Positions 10,453 to 22,099 of a stretch of DNA of 64,000 bases are shown one piece after another; position 1 is the stretch's first letter; each line of letters opens with the position of its first letter. The position numbers and the translations under genes were made by a program. A model generated the notes under the pieces. That model was not told the origin of the DNA. It made no database searches and saw only the letters and a list, made by a program, of their open reading frames with translations. The stretch is taken from positions 1,178,001-1,242,000 of the forward strand of contig NC_026743.1 in assembly GCF_000210295.1 (NCBI RefSeq). The letters run 5' to 3'. Source of the stretch: Trypanosoma brucei gambiense DAL972 (taxonomy: Eukaryota; Euglenozoa; Kinetoplastea; Trypanosomatida; Trypanosomatidae).

Positions 10453-12693
10453 ATGAGGAGGTTTTGTGATGTCGTCTTTTATCCGAACCGATTTTACCGA
10501 TTGGCGTCGTCGGCTTTCTTAAAAAACATTGATAAGCTTCGAAATATCGGTATCAGCGCACACATTGACAGTGGAAAGACAACTGTCACTGAACGAATCC
10601 TTTTTTATACCGGTAGAATCGACAAAATCCACGAAGTTAAAGGGGGATCAGAGGTTGGTGCAACAATGGATTCGATGGAGCTTGAAAAAGAAAGGGGGAT
10701 AACAATCCGTTCCGCCGCAACACAGTGCAAATGGGGTGATCATTTGATTAATATAATAGACACCCCTGGACATGTCGATTTTACTATTGAAGTGGAACGT
10801 GCCCTTCGTGTCCTCGACGGTGCAGTGATGCTGATGTGCGGAGTCGGTGGTGTGCAGAGTCAGACCCTTACTGTGGACAGACAGATGAAGAGGTATGGTG
10901 TGCCCCGTGTTTGTTTTATCAATAAACTAGATCGTGACAATGCTAACCCTAGGCGTGCATTGGAAATGGCGAGGGAACGCTTGGGGGTGAATGCCGCATT
11001 TATTCATCTCAATATGGGAGTTGCACAAGACTTTGAAGGTGTTGTCGACGTCATAGAGTCCCGTGCTGTATACTTTGACGGTAAAAATGGGGAAAAGATC
11101 CGATTTGAGGATATACCAAGCTACATTGCCGATGACGTGGTGGCAACACGAAAGGAGCTTATATCAAGATTGGCTGACTGTGATGCCGAAATGGAAGATG
11201 TTTTCTTAAACGATGTGGAGCCTACAGCAGAGCAGATTCACTCAGCGATTCGGCGCACCACGATTGCAAACAAGTTTGTGCCTGTGTTAGTGGGTTCAGC
11301 CTACAAGAACAAAGGCATACAACTTCTTCTTGATGCCGTCTGTCGTTACCTACCTTCCCCAATGGAGAAGCCAAATTCGGGTTACTCGGTGACCAAGGTA
11401 AAGGACGATGAAGGTAACGTTGCCAACGTTAAGGGCGAGATCGTTCCTTTAGCGACTGATGACGAAAAACCTCTCGTGGCAGCTATATTTAAGCTTGAGG
11501 AAACGAAGAAAACCGGCCTTCTTAATTACATTCGTGTTTACCAGGGTAAAATGAGAAGGGAACATTTAATGAATGTTCGTAGCGGAAAAACGTTTCTTCC
11601 TCAGAAGCTGGTCCGTATGCACGCGAATTCCACCGATCAGATCGATGAAGTGAGGGCGGGTGACATATGCGCTATCCAGGGTGAAATCGATGCGTCATCT
11701 GGAGATACTATCGTGAAGGCAGGTGTGACGGCCGGTCAACTAATTACTTGTGAGGACATGTATGTACCACCACGTGTCATTTCCGCGTCAGTCAAAATCA
11801 ACAATGACCGCGACAGTAGCAAGTTGAGAGAGCGAATGGGCGCATTCATGCGGGAGGACCCGACTTTCTGTTTTTATCGTAACACGGAAACAAATGAGGA
11901 TATCGTCGAAGGCATGGGGGAACTTCATCTCGATATATACATTGAGCGCTTGAAGCGCGAGTATGATCTTGAAGTGGTGTTGGGCAAACCGACGGTCAAC
12001 TATCGTGAAGTGATCACTGAGAGAAAGGAATTTGATTTCGTTTACAAAAGGCAAAGTGGTGGTGCAGGACAGTGGGCCCAACTGAAGGGATTCATCGATG
12101 TGCTACCCATTGATATGTCGGTGGAGAAAGGAGTGAAAAACAAGGTTACCGTAAAGTGTTCCAACGGGGATGTACGTGAGGCCTTACAAAAGTCTGTCGT
12201 CAAACAGCTGGAGAGGAAAATTTTTGTGAAGGGGGAGTTGATGGGCGCTCCTGTATGGGGCGTTCACTTTCACCTTAGCGGGGGTGCGATGCATGAGGTG
12301 GACTCGACAGACTTAGCATTCAGGAACGCAACTCAAGAGCTGTGGGAGACGCTCCTTCCTCAGTTAAAACCTACACTTGTTGAACCCTACATGGTTGTGG
12401 AGATTACAGTTCCATCGACTTGCATGACTGATGTGAGCACTGAGTTTGCAAAGCGTGAAGGCGTTGTTACAGAGACGACTATTAGCGGAACAGATGCTAT
12501 AATTCGTGGAGAGACAGCTCTGGATACAATGTTTGGGTTCATTTCTGATCTCCGCAGACTTACAAAGGGTCAAGGGGATTTTGGCATGCAGTTTAAGGAG
12601 TACCGACCGATGCAGCAGTACAAAGCGCAATGCCGCATGGACGAGCGGAACAAAGACCTTGGTCGTAAGCTGTACAGGTTGAGTGGACAGTAA
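10453..12693 (+). CDS. Mitochondrial elongation factor G1 (mtEF-G, GFM1-type)
   Basis: 746 aa translational GTPase. A short Arg/Phe-rich leader (MRRFCDVVFYPNRFYRL) looks like a mitochondrial presequence. The G domain carries AHIDSGKTT (36-44), MDSMELEKERGITI (switch region), DTPGH (103-107) and NKLD (157-160). The later EF-G domains follow, including GMGELHLDIY in domain III, SGGAGQWAQ in domain IV and EPYMVVEITVPS in domain V. The MDSMELE..RGITI..AAT string and length match the mitochondrial translocase EF-G1 rather than the ribosome-recycling EF-G2. Family role: GTP-driven translocation of tRNA and mRNA on mitochondrial ribosomes. In trypanosomes that means translating edited kinetoplast mRNAs, linking it loosely to KREPA4/KREPA6 further along. 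Intact; ATG 10453 is preceded by a T-rich tract and AG at 10390-10391. Confidence 0.95.
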   Translation: MRRFCDVVFYPNRFYRLASSAFLKNIDKLRNIGISAHIDSGKTTVTERILFYTGRIDKIHEVKGGSEVGATMDSMELEKERGITIRSAATQCKWGDHLINIIDTPGHVDFTIEVERALRVLDGAVMLMCGVGGVQSQTLTVDRQMKRYGVPRVCFINKLDRDNANPRRALEMARERLGVNAAFIHLNMGVAQDFEGVVDVIESRAVYFDGKNGEKIRFEDIPSYIADDVVATRKELISRLADCDAEMEDVFLNDVEPTAEQIHSAIRRTTIANKFVPVLVGSAYKNKGIQLLLDAVCRYLPSPMEKPNSGYSVTKVKDDEGNVANVKGEIVPLATDDEKPLVAAIFKLEETKKTGLLNYIRVYQGKMRREHLMNVRSGKTFLPQKLVRMHANSTDQIDEVRAGDICAIQGEIDASSGDTIVKAGVTAGQLITCEDMYVPPRVISASVKINNDRDSSKLRERMGAFMREDPTFCFYRNTETNEDIVEGMGELHLDIYIERLKREYDLEVVLGKPTVNYREVITERKEFDFVYKRQSGGAGQWAQLKGFIDVLPIDMSVEKGVKNKVTVKCSNGDVREALQKSVVKQLERKIFVKGELMGAPVWGVHFHLSGGAMHEVDSTDLAFRNATQELWETLLPQLKPTLVEPYMVVEITVPSTCMTDVSTEFAKREGVVTETTISGTDAIIRGETALDTMFGFISDLRRLTKGQGDFGMQFKEYRPMQQYKAQCRMDERNKDLGRKLYRLSGQ

Positions 12694-15552
<2,859 letters not shown>

Positions 15553-16408
15553 GTTTCGACACAGATGATGTGATTGTAGTTCGTTATGTAGGGTGCGATC
15601 CCTGAAGACGCATATTTGCATGTTTGATTGCTGGGGCAGCAGCTTGTTGTACGGATCAAATGTCACCCGGGATGCGAATTAGATAATGGGATCGACCTCT
15701 ACCACATAGTAGTTGTTGCAGCTGTTACAGCCAGAAACAACTACTTGGTCCTGTTTTCACTCATTCCTCCTTTCAAGCTGGTTTCTAGTGCGGCTGTAAA
15801 CGAAATGGGAATTGCCATTTGGGTGTACCGCAAGTGGGCACGGTCGTCACCGTCTCTGCGCACGAATTTGTTGTGGCTGCCGTGTCCCTAGGCAATTTTT
15901 TCCTATTTTGTGGAGGCTGCTGCCGGTAACAGAGGGACCGGAGGAAGGACGCTATCTTGCAGTTTATGCTTGTCATTCCCTTTTTCTTTAATCTATGCGT
16001 TTGAAATCCTGTACGGCAGGTGCTGTTTGGTGGTCAATGTGTGACTATGGTGGGTGTTATATCTGGTGTCTATGCAGGTGAGTAATATCGCGGTGAAGAG
16101 GAGGATGGATATCAGAGTGATAGGGGTGAATAAGCTATACCAGGGGATCGAGTGGGCAGAGGAGCCCACGTGGGTTTTGTAATTGTTAGTGTTAGTATTG
16201 CAGCCGACTTCGTTAATTGTACAGGTGGTGCCACATCTGAATGTTTGGTAAGGGTACTTGTCCGTGATTTGTTGACAACAGTTGTTCACGTCCCTCTTTC
16301 TTTATTTGATATAACTGTGGAATTGGGGACTTTCGTGCACCTCGTGTATGCATGATGCTATATTTTTGTTGCTTACTATGTACTTGCTTATTATTGGACA
16401 AAGGAAGC
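15553..16408. other. Intergenic region, no gene seen
   Basis: About 850 bases between EIF4E5 and eS31. Open frames are short and non-ATG. A pyrimidine-rich stretch at 16289-16305 is the presumed polypyrimidine tract for the eS31 mRNA. I looked for C/D snoRNA boxes and saw none that convinced. Confidence 0.5.
16402..16403 (+). promoter_or_regulatory. Trans-splice acceptor AG deciding the eS31 start
   Basis: Downstream of the pyrimidine stretch 16289-16305 there is no AG until 16402-16403, only 5 bases before the ATG at 16409. The earlier in-frame ATG at 16352 lies upstream of this AG and would be removed, so 16409 is the start codon and the 5' UTR is only about 5 nt plus the spliced leader. 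This is deduced from sequence. Confidence 0.65.
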
Positions 16409-16864
16409 ATGCTGGTTTTCGTCAAGTTGGCTGGCGGTAAGACAACCGCTGTACAAACGGCCGCCGACGACACCGTGGCGAGCGTCAGGGCGAAGGCAGG
16501 TCTAGGTGAGAATGATCTCCTCTTCTACGGCGGTGAGTGCCTGTGCGACGGTGCATTGCTGTGCGACTACGCGCTGAAGCGGGAGAGCACCATCCAGGCG
16601 ATGCTCCCGGTGGAGGGTGGTAAGGGCAAGAAAAAGAAGAAGAAGGTTTTCACGAAGCCGAAGAAACCCATTCACCGTCACAAACTCGAGAAGATGCGTG
16701 CGTTGAAGTACTTCAAAGTCACGGAGAACGACGACGGCTCATTCAAGGTGGAACGCACGCGTGACGAGTGTCCGAACCCGAACTGTGGCGCTGGCGTCTT
16801 CATGGCGCAGCACAAGGGACGAAAGTACTGTGGTAAGTGTCACCTGACGTACACCATGAAGTAA
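16409..16864 (+). CDS. RPS27A: Ribosomal protein eS31 (S27a) fused to a degenerate ubiquitin
   Basis: 151 aa. Residues 1-71 follow the ubiquitin fold ([17 protein letters not shown] ... [12 protein letters not shown]) but are heavily altered: about five residues shorter than ubiquitin, with the Lys48 region changed ([10 protein letters not shown]). Lys63 is replaced by Arg, and Arg72 and Arg74 by Pro67 and Glu69. Gly70-Gly71 remain as a possible processing site. Residues 72-151 are eS31: a lysine-rich start ([15 protein letters not shown]), then [10 protein letters not shown] and a zinc ribbon CPNPNC...YCGKC. Role: small-subunit ribosomal protein at the beak; ubiquitin fusion normally aids assembly and is cleaved. 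The coding sequence is more GC-rich than its surroundings, as expected for a highly expressed gene. Confidence 0.94.
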   Translation: MLVFVKLAGGKTTAVQTAADDTVASVRAKAGLGENDLLFYGGECLCDGALLCDYALKRESTIQAMLPVEGGKGKKKKKKVFTKPKKPIHRHKLEKMRALKYFKVTENDDGSFKVERTRDECPNPNCGAGVFMAQHKGRKYCGKCHLTYTMK

Positions 16865-17159
16865 TTCCGAAAAGCAGCTTCAGTGCTCCCTCCTGTTACT
16901 TTATATTCATTTTGGTTTCTCTCTATATAACACTCTTAATGCTGGATATTTGTTGTATTGCCCTTCAGACCTTTCCACAAGGTGGAGGGGGGACAGGTGT
17001 TATTTTGGAAACGTCGCTCCTTTTCTACCACTTGTCAATGCTGATCTCTTTCCCGTTTCAAAAAAATTTCGAATCGTTAACAAACAAACAAACAAAACGT
17101 AGCTTGCCCCTTTTGAATTATACGTGTTGTTGTTGCCTTCGCGTCGGTTGTCCACAGCA

Positions 17160-18032
17160 ATGGGTTTGGAGGATATTGATGTAGATGACCCACCTCTCGC
17201 GACGTCTGCGACACCACAGACCCAGAAGCAATGCTCATCAACTTTGCCTAACCCGCCTGTCACCAATGTTGTCAAGGGTGCCTCAGCGCCCGTCGATCTC
17301 GTCGATTTGTTTGGTGATTTAAATGTTTCAACTGTTACCCCTGTGGCGGTAACGGCGGCGACTGTGGGGGCCGCAACCAACAGCAAGAACCAGGCACATT
17401 ATGCTGGAAATACCGCCGACGATGATTTTGAGTGGGTTACTGCGAAACCAAGTGTAGCGCCACCATTGGCACCGAAGAGTTATCAGGGAAATGCTGGAAC
17501 CTCTAACGACCCCCTTGATAGCTTTTTCTCTCAGGCCGTTCCCACCCCCGCCGCTACAGAGACTGCAAAACCTCCCGACTCTTCTAATGATCTGTTCGAC
17601 TTCTCGGAGCCGGTTGAACGCGTTAAGTACACAAATGAGAACACCTTACTAGAGGCTTTCGCAAATCAAGGCAAAGCAAATCAGGGTGGTGGGAGTAAGG
17701 GACCGACACTCGCTGACCTTAGCAAAGGGTCTTCCGACAATGTGGTGAAGGCTCGCTTGTTAAAGTTGATGAATTACTACGATGTTCTTGGAGTTACGCC
17801 TGATGCCACAGAGGCCGTTATACGTCAGAGGTTTAAGAAGAAAGCACTTGAACTCCATCCTGATCGCGTCGGGCGGGACCAGACACCAGAAGAAGTGGAG
17901 TTGTTCAAAGTGATGACGAAGGCACACGAGGTTCTTACAGATCCAGAAGAACGGGCGAAGTATGATGCTCAGCTTTTGGGTGGTGTGCCGAGCGGTAGCC
18001 CCGATTCTGATTGGTTCTTTCCACCGAGTTGA
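17160..18032 (+). CDS. J-domain protein with C-terminal J domain (290 aa)
   Basis: The first ATG is 17160 (MGLEDIDVDDPPLATSAT); the open frame upstream begins at GTG. Residues 1-200 look disordered, rich in Ala, Pro, Thr and Asn. They carry short acidic-aromatic motifs: DLVDLFGDL, DDDFEWV, DPLDSFF and NDLFDFSEP. Residues about 203-272 form a J domain (YYDVLGVTPDATEAVIRQRF) with intact HPD at about 233-235, so it should stimulate an Hsp70 ATPase. A C-terminal J domain after an unstructured region with DLF/DSFF-like motifs is the general plan of auxilin-like clathrin uncoating cofactors, but no PTEN-like or clear clathrin-box sequence is visible, so that role is only a suggestion. Confidence 0.85.
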   Translation: MGLEDIDVDDPPLATSATPQTQKQCSSTLPNPPVTNVVKGASAPVDLVDLFGDLNVSTVTPVAVTAATVGAATNSKNQAHYAGNTADDDFEWVTAKPSVAPPLAPKSYQGNAGTSNDPLDSFFSQAVPTPAATETAKPPDSSNDLFDFSEPVERVKYTNENTLLEAFANQGKANQGGGSKGPTLADLSKGSSDNVVKARLLKLMNYYDVLGVTPDATEAVIRQRFKKKALELHPDRVGRDQTPEEVELFKVMTKAHEVLTDPEERAKYDAQLLGGVPSGSPDSDWFFPPS

Positions 18033-18716
18033 GTGTAATATACCCTCTTTGTTTTGTGCTTGCTTCATTTTTTTTTTTTTTGGTATGTAGCGCGAGTGGA
18101 TAAACTCATATTAGCGGTCACCGTGTATGGTACGCGACGCGGTTGAGTACATACATGTTTCTTTTGCGAATGCATGGTTTCCTGTATCTCCCACTCTTCA
18201 TGTTTCTTGGTGTGCGCGTGTGTCCGTGTTCTTTACACCGCCGTGATCGACTGTCTACTTGTTGGTCCGCAGCAGACGTCCAGTGAGGACGAGGCCTCCG
18301 CCTGAGGCATTCCACGAAATCACGGTGTAGAGAAAACGTTTGAGTGCGCATTTATTAATATGTACCAAAAAAAATGTTTGGTTGCTCTGTGATAATAGAA
18401 GGAAAGAGATGATGGCGTGACTCACTTCCTCGTGGTACGCTTGTGCAGGTTATCGGGGTTTGTGGGTGTTAAACAGTTGGTGTTAGGATGAGGTGAGTTA
18501 TGGGAACGGGCTTGCTCACTTGGTGTTGGTGGCTATTTGCACCCCCCCTTTTTTAAAGAAAAGGAATGCGGTGGCGGGTCGCCGTTGTTTGTTGTTTTCG
18601 TGAATCAATTGATTAAAATTCCTTTTCCCCCTTGTGGTTTCAACAACTAATTTCAGAAGTAGTGTTCCAAAGAGGAAGTTGCGTCACAGTCTTCATTAAC
18701 GCCAAAACCGAAGAAA
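18033..18716. other. Intergenic region, no gene seen
   Basis: T-run at 18068-18081, otherwise mixed composition. A pyrimidine-rich tract near 18620-18640 followed by AG at about 18655 serves the ATP synthase epsilon mRNA. Confidence 0.5.
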
Positions 18717-18944
18717 ATGATCCGCCGTAGTTGTGCCCTGTTAAGCTCGTCATGGAGGGATCATGGCATCAGTTATCTCAAGTATCTGAACGTTTGCACG
18801 GAGACACTCCACAGCACCGTAAAGGAGTCACGACGTGCCAAATATGAGCGTTGGTCAAAACCATGCTATACGGCGCAGCGACCCGATGGAGCTGGTGGAC
18901 AGGAAACCATCGACAAGGTTCCCATCCACACCAAGGATTACTGA
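18717..18944 (+). CDS. Mitochondrial ATP synthase F1 subunit epsilon
   Basis: 75 aa from ATG 18717. The core, WRDHGISYLKYLNVCTETLH (residues 13-32), aligns with the WRxAGLSYIxYSxIC signature of eukaryotic F1 epsilon. The segment after it (VKESRRAKYERWSKP) gives the usual basic second half. The N-terminus (MIRRSCALLSSS) is compatible with mitochondrial import. The protein is somewhat longer than the ~50-residue animal homologue, ending in an extra charged tail. Role: part of the F1 central stalk with gamma and delta; note that mitochondrial epsilon is not the bacterial epsilon homologue. In bloodstream-form trypanosomes the F1Fo complex runs in reverse to maintain membrane potential. From memory T. 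brucei has a 75-residue epsilon subunit on chromosome 10, in agreement. Confidence 0.85.
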   Translation: MIRRSCALLSSSWRDHGISYLKYLNVCTETLHSTVKESRRAKYERWSKPCYTAQRPDGAGGQETIDKVPIHTKDY

Positions 18945-19420
18945 GAACTCTTTGATCTCAGGGACGTAGCGGAGAACATCTGTTCATCATGTGTAGGGAC
19001 GAAGGAACTAGCGAACTGAAAATTAAAGCTGTTAGGGGGTGTTGAACAGTGCAGAACCTGGTTGAGCCAAATTACAGGGGAGTAGTTCCCGCAAAGCGGG
19101 TCGTGGTTCGGTGCGTTGAGCTGCTGATCGGCGTGCAGAGGTGTTTGTGGCATGTGGACAGTTATGGCGTTTTCGTTTTTGCACGCTTGCAATTTATTTC
19201 AACGTCGCCTGTGTTCTATCGTGGTAGATTTCTTTGTTTTTTTTCGAGGGTGATGTGGCGGAAACGTGTATGTGGGGGTTTTCTGTCGTCTTTCCCGTCA
19301 TCTTTTCTATTTTATTCAAATATTTTGAACTGTTTTTTTTTTTTTAGAAATTAGGCGCGACGTGCTTACCGGACGCTAGTTTAGCTTGCTGAGAGTGCAA
19401 GGGTAGGCACATCTAGCCCT
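18945..19420. other. Intergenic region, no gene seen
   Basis: Ends in a T-rich zone (19205-19345, including a run at 19333-19344). The first AG after the last run, at 19345-19346, is the likely splice acceptor for the DUF3592 gene. Confidence 0.5.
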
Positions 19421-19987
19421 ATGCCGTGGTATTTAAGCACTTTCAGGGTTTCGTTCTGCGCCATTTACTCGTACTTTGCGTACGCCCAGATGCGATGGAT
19501 CGTAGATGCTGAGGAGCGCTACCGCCGCTCTTTAACGTGGAAACCTGCAGTTGGGACAATATATGATCACAAGATAGTTATGAAACGTGGAGGTTCGAGT
19601 CATGTGCAGTATCGATTTGATGTCAACGGCAAGGAGTACCTCGGGGACCGCTTTCGCAGCGGTGGTGTTCACAAAGAGGAGATGGTTTCAAACCCAGCGC
19701 TACTCGGTGCCGGTACGCAACTGGTCGTGTACTATAACCCTTCGGATCCTAGTGAGAGCGCTATCAAACTTCAAACAGACCGTGCTGCAGAGTCTGCATT
19801 TTTAGTGGGCATAACTATTTCACTGCTCGTGGCGTATCGGTCGGTACGTTGTGAGACAATACTGCCCAATATGTTCTACAGCTTCTTGGCTGTGAACAGA
19901 CGACTTGGAGGCATCACCGGCCTGCGTGAGGCCAGAACCCACTCCAAGCAAAAAATGAAATATGGAAAAGGAACAGGGGCCATTTGA
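19421..19987 (+). CDS. DUF3592-domain membrane protein (188 aa)
   Basis: ATG 19421 starts an aromatic hydrophobic segment (about residues 6-24, STFRVSFCAIYSYFAYAQM) that is probably a membrane anchor. Residues about 40-120 show the DUF3592 pattern: WKPAVGTIYDHKIV, then a YRFDVNGKEYLGDRF strand pair, and LLGAGTQLVVYYNPSDPSES. A second hydrophobic segment (about 127-142, FLVGITISLLVAYR) follows, then a basic tail (REARTHSKQKMKYGKG). DUF3592 proteins are small membrane proteins of unknown biochemical role found across bacteria and eukaryotes. Topology prediction: two TM helices bracketing a beta-rich domain on one side. Intact. Confidence 0.8.
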   Translation: MPWYLSTFRVSFCAIYSYFAYAQMRWIVDAEERYRRSLTWKPAVGTIYDHKIVMKRGGSSHVQYRFDVNGKEYLGDRFRSGGVHKEEMVSNPALLGAGTQLVVYYNPSDPSESAIKLQTDRAAESAFLVGITISLLVAYRSVRCETILPNMFYSFLAVNRRLGGITGLREARTHSKQKMKYGKGTGAI

Positions 19988-20446
19988 CAGGAGGTAATTT
20001 GATATCAGGTTTCTCAGGGGGGAAACGTCTTTGCAATACAGTTGTGCCAGGATGCACTTGAGTGGGCATAGTTAGCTTGGTTTATACTACCCCGTGGCAC
20101 CAACTTGCTCATCTGTTTAGGTTCGCTTGTCAAAAAGAAGTGTCCAAGGGGTTGCTTGTTCTCTCACTTTCCCCCCATCCGTTGATGTTACATGCATGTA
20201 GGTTTGTGTCCATTTTCCCCCGTTTGATTCTTTTGTTGCAGCGGTGACACTAGAGGCGAGACAACAGTAGTGACAAGTGTCAAATACGTGGGTAAAAGTT
20301 GGCTAAATCTTCTAGATTGCCTGGCTAGTTTGATTTTCTTTAAGTGTAGAAGTATTCAGTGAATTTAGACCCTGGCCCTAACCCTAATCCACTTCTGCGT
20401 GTGTGTTTGTGTGAGCGACATTCAGTGGGTACGCAGCAACGGCAAC
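19988..20446. other. Intergenic region with a short telomere-type motif
   Basis: No gene. Contains CCCTAACCCTAA at 20376-20387, just before the RNase H2A coding region, and GT-rich sequence (20397-20413). Confidence 0.5.
20376..20387. repeat. Two telomere-type units (CCCTAA x2)
   Basis: CCCTAACCCTAA on the + strand equals two TTAGGG units on the minus strand, the trypanosome telomere repeat. Only two units, so chance is possible. A second, longer array in the opposite sense lies at 59435-59453. Confidence 0.5.
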
Positions 20447-21427
20447 ATGGCGGAACCTCGGTCTTCCAGTAGTAAGATGCCGAGCGGTGCCAAGAGCAAT
20501 CGTGCTGGCATCGAGTTCGATGTTTCCGAATTTATGCAGTCAATGGAGTGCTCAGAGAATCATTTGGTGATGGGTATTGATGAAGCAGGGAGGGGGCCTG
20601 TCGTCGGGCCGATGGTCTATACCGGCGCGATGATTGCCCTGCATGAGCACGATAGGTTGGTTGACTACTGCGGCGCGAATGACAGCAAAGTCTTGAATGA
20701 GGACCAGAGGAAAAGCGTTGTTAGCAAGCTCCACGAACTCGCCACGTTCCGTACATTTACGGTAGTAGTCACGCCAGACGAAATAGCCGCAGCTATGACA
20801 GGTGTACACGGTACCAACTTGAACACGCTTAGCCATCAAACAGCTATTTCCATAATATCCAAGTTGACACTCGAGGGAATGGGGATGCTGACTGCGGCCT
20901 ATGTTGACACGGTGGGGCCGCCTGAGTCCTATCAGCAGAAACTTTCGGGTCGCTTCCCGCACCTTCGCGTGACAGTGGCGAAGAAGGCGGAGATAAAGTT
21001 CCCCATCGTAGCAGCTGCTTCGGTTGTGGCGAAGGTGGAGCGTGACAGTCACATTGAACGTCTCGGCATTGATGTTGGCAGCGGGTATCCCAGTGACCCA
21101 AAAGTAATGATGTGGGTGCGCTCACATGTTCACCGCTTTTTTGTTATGCCGCGCGAATGCAACTTTGTGCGCCTTTCATGGGCCCCCGTCACACAACTTG
21201 CTAACGATCCTGAAACCTGCATCCCTATCGTCTTCGAGGAGGACACCACACCCAAAAAAGAGCGGAAGCAATCCAAATGTTCTGGTGATGGTAAGAAACA
21301 GAAACTGCTCAGCTTTGTCAAGCCAGCCCCCCGTCGCCATTTTGTATACACACATCTGTTGAAGCTGAGGACCATTGCGGGCATCCGAGACACCCATCAT
21401 ACAGCTTTGTCGCGGGAAGTCCCTTAG
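20447..21427 (+). CDS. RNASEH2A: Ribonuclease H2 catalytic subunit A
   Basis: 326 aa from ATG 20447 (MAEPRSSSSKMPSGAKSNRA); upstream codons in frame begin at GTG. The type 2 RNase H active site is complete: GIDEAGRGPVVGP with Asp45 and Glu46, YVDTVGPP with Asp154, and VAKVERD with Asp200. The strictly conserved GSGYPSDP loop (211-218) carries the Tyr that senses the DNA-ribose junction. A basic, low-complexity tail follows residue 270. Family role: excises single ribonucleotides misincorporated in nuclear DNA and degrades R-loops. In T. brucei R-loops and RNase H2 have been tied to transcription initiation and antigenic variation. A PIP-like sequence may be KQKLLSFVKP near the C-terminus (partial match to QxxLxxFF). 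Confidence 0.95.
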   Translation: MAEPRSSSSKMPSGAKSNRAGIEFDVSEFMQSMECSENHLVMGIDEAGRGPVVGPMVYTGAMIALHEHDRLVDYCGANDSKVLNEDQRKSVVSKLHELATFRTFTVVVTPDEIAAAMTGVHGTNLNTLSHQTAISIISKLTLEGMGMLTAAYVDTVGPPESYQQKLSGRFPHLRVTVAKKAEIKFPIVAAASVVAKVERDSHIERLGIDVGSGYPSDPKVMMWVRSHVHRFFVMPRECNFVRLSWAPVTQLANDPETCIPIVFEEDTTPKKERKQSKCSGDGKKQKLLSFVKPAPRRHFVYTHLLKLRTIAGIRDTHHTALSREVP

Positions 21428-22099
21428 ACACCCCTGACGCATCCATCATTTCTTGGAAAGAAAGTAAAAGAAAACGAGAAGAAAACAACGTGCAGTGTAT
21501 AAAGTTCTTGAAAACAGCAGCTTCTGCTGTCTTCACAGGACGGAAACACAACTGTCAAACACCTATGCAGGATGTTCCTCTGGTGTGTTTCATAGAAACA
21601 ATTTTGCGGCAGGAAATGTTCGATGAGGTGGAGGGACGAATATTTGTCCTTTTTGGTAATAACAAGAGTTCTACACGCACAGGCATACGTAATACATCGG
21701 TGTGAAAAACAATCATTTGTTCAGTTGGACGCTGTTTTGCGTACTAACTGGGTTGTTTTATCGTGTTTTTCTCCTATCCCAATATTTTGGTGCGGAGACC
21801 GTCTTCACGTTTGATCAGACTCAATCCTTCACGTTTTCTTTTCACTGCGTGCATTTATGCATCATCTCAGTCCATACTGTCTCATTAACATGATACTGGC
21901 TCACCTAGGAGGACGATCCCTGTGGTACAGTGAAAAGGATTATCTCCTCTCGCTTTTTAAAATTTTTTAGAACTGTCAAGGAAAGGTATTGAAAAGCCGT
22001 TGAAAAGCGTGCTTGACAGCCGAGGGGAGGCAAGAAAGAGCGGAACGAAAGAACGAAACTTCAGCTTTGAGCGCGTCGTTACGTTAAGAAGTTAGGGAA
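21428..22099. other. Intergenic region, no gene seen
   Basis: Short non-ATG frames only. A T-rich stretch (about 21950-21968) with AG at 21969-21970 is the likely acceptor for the next gene. Confidence 0.5.
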
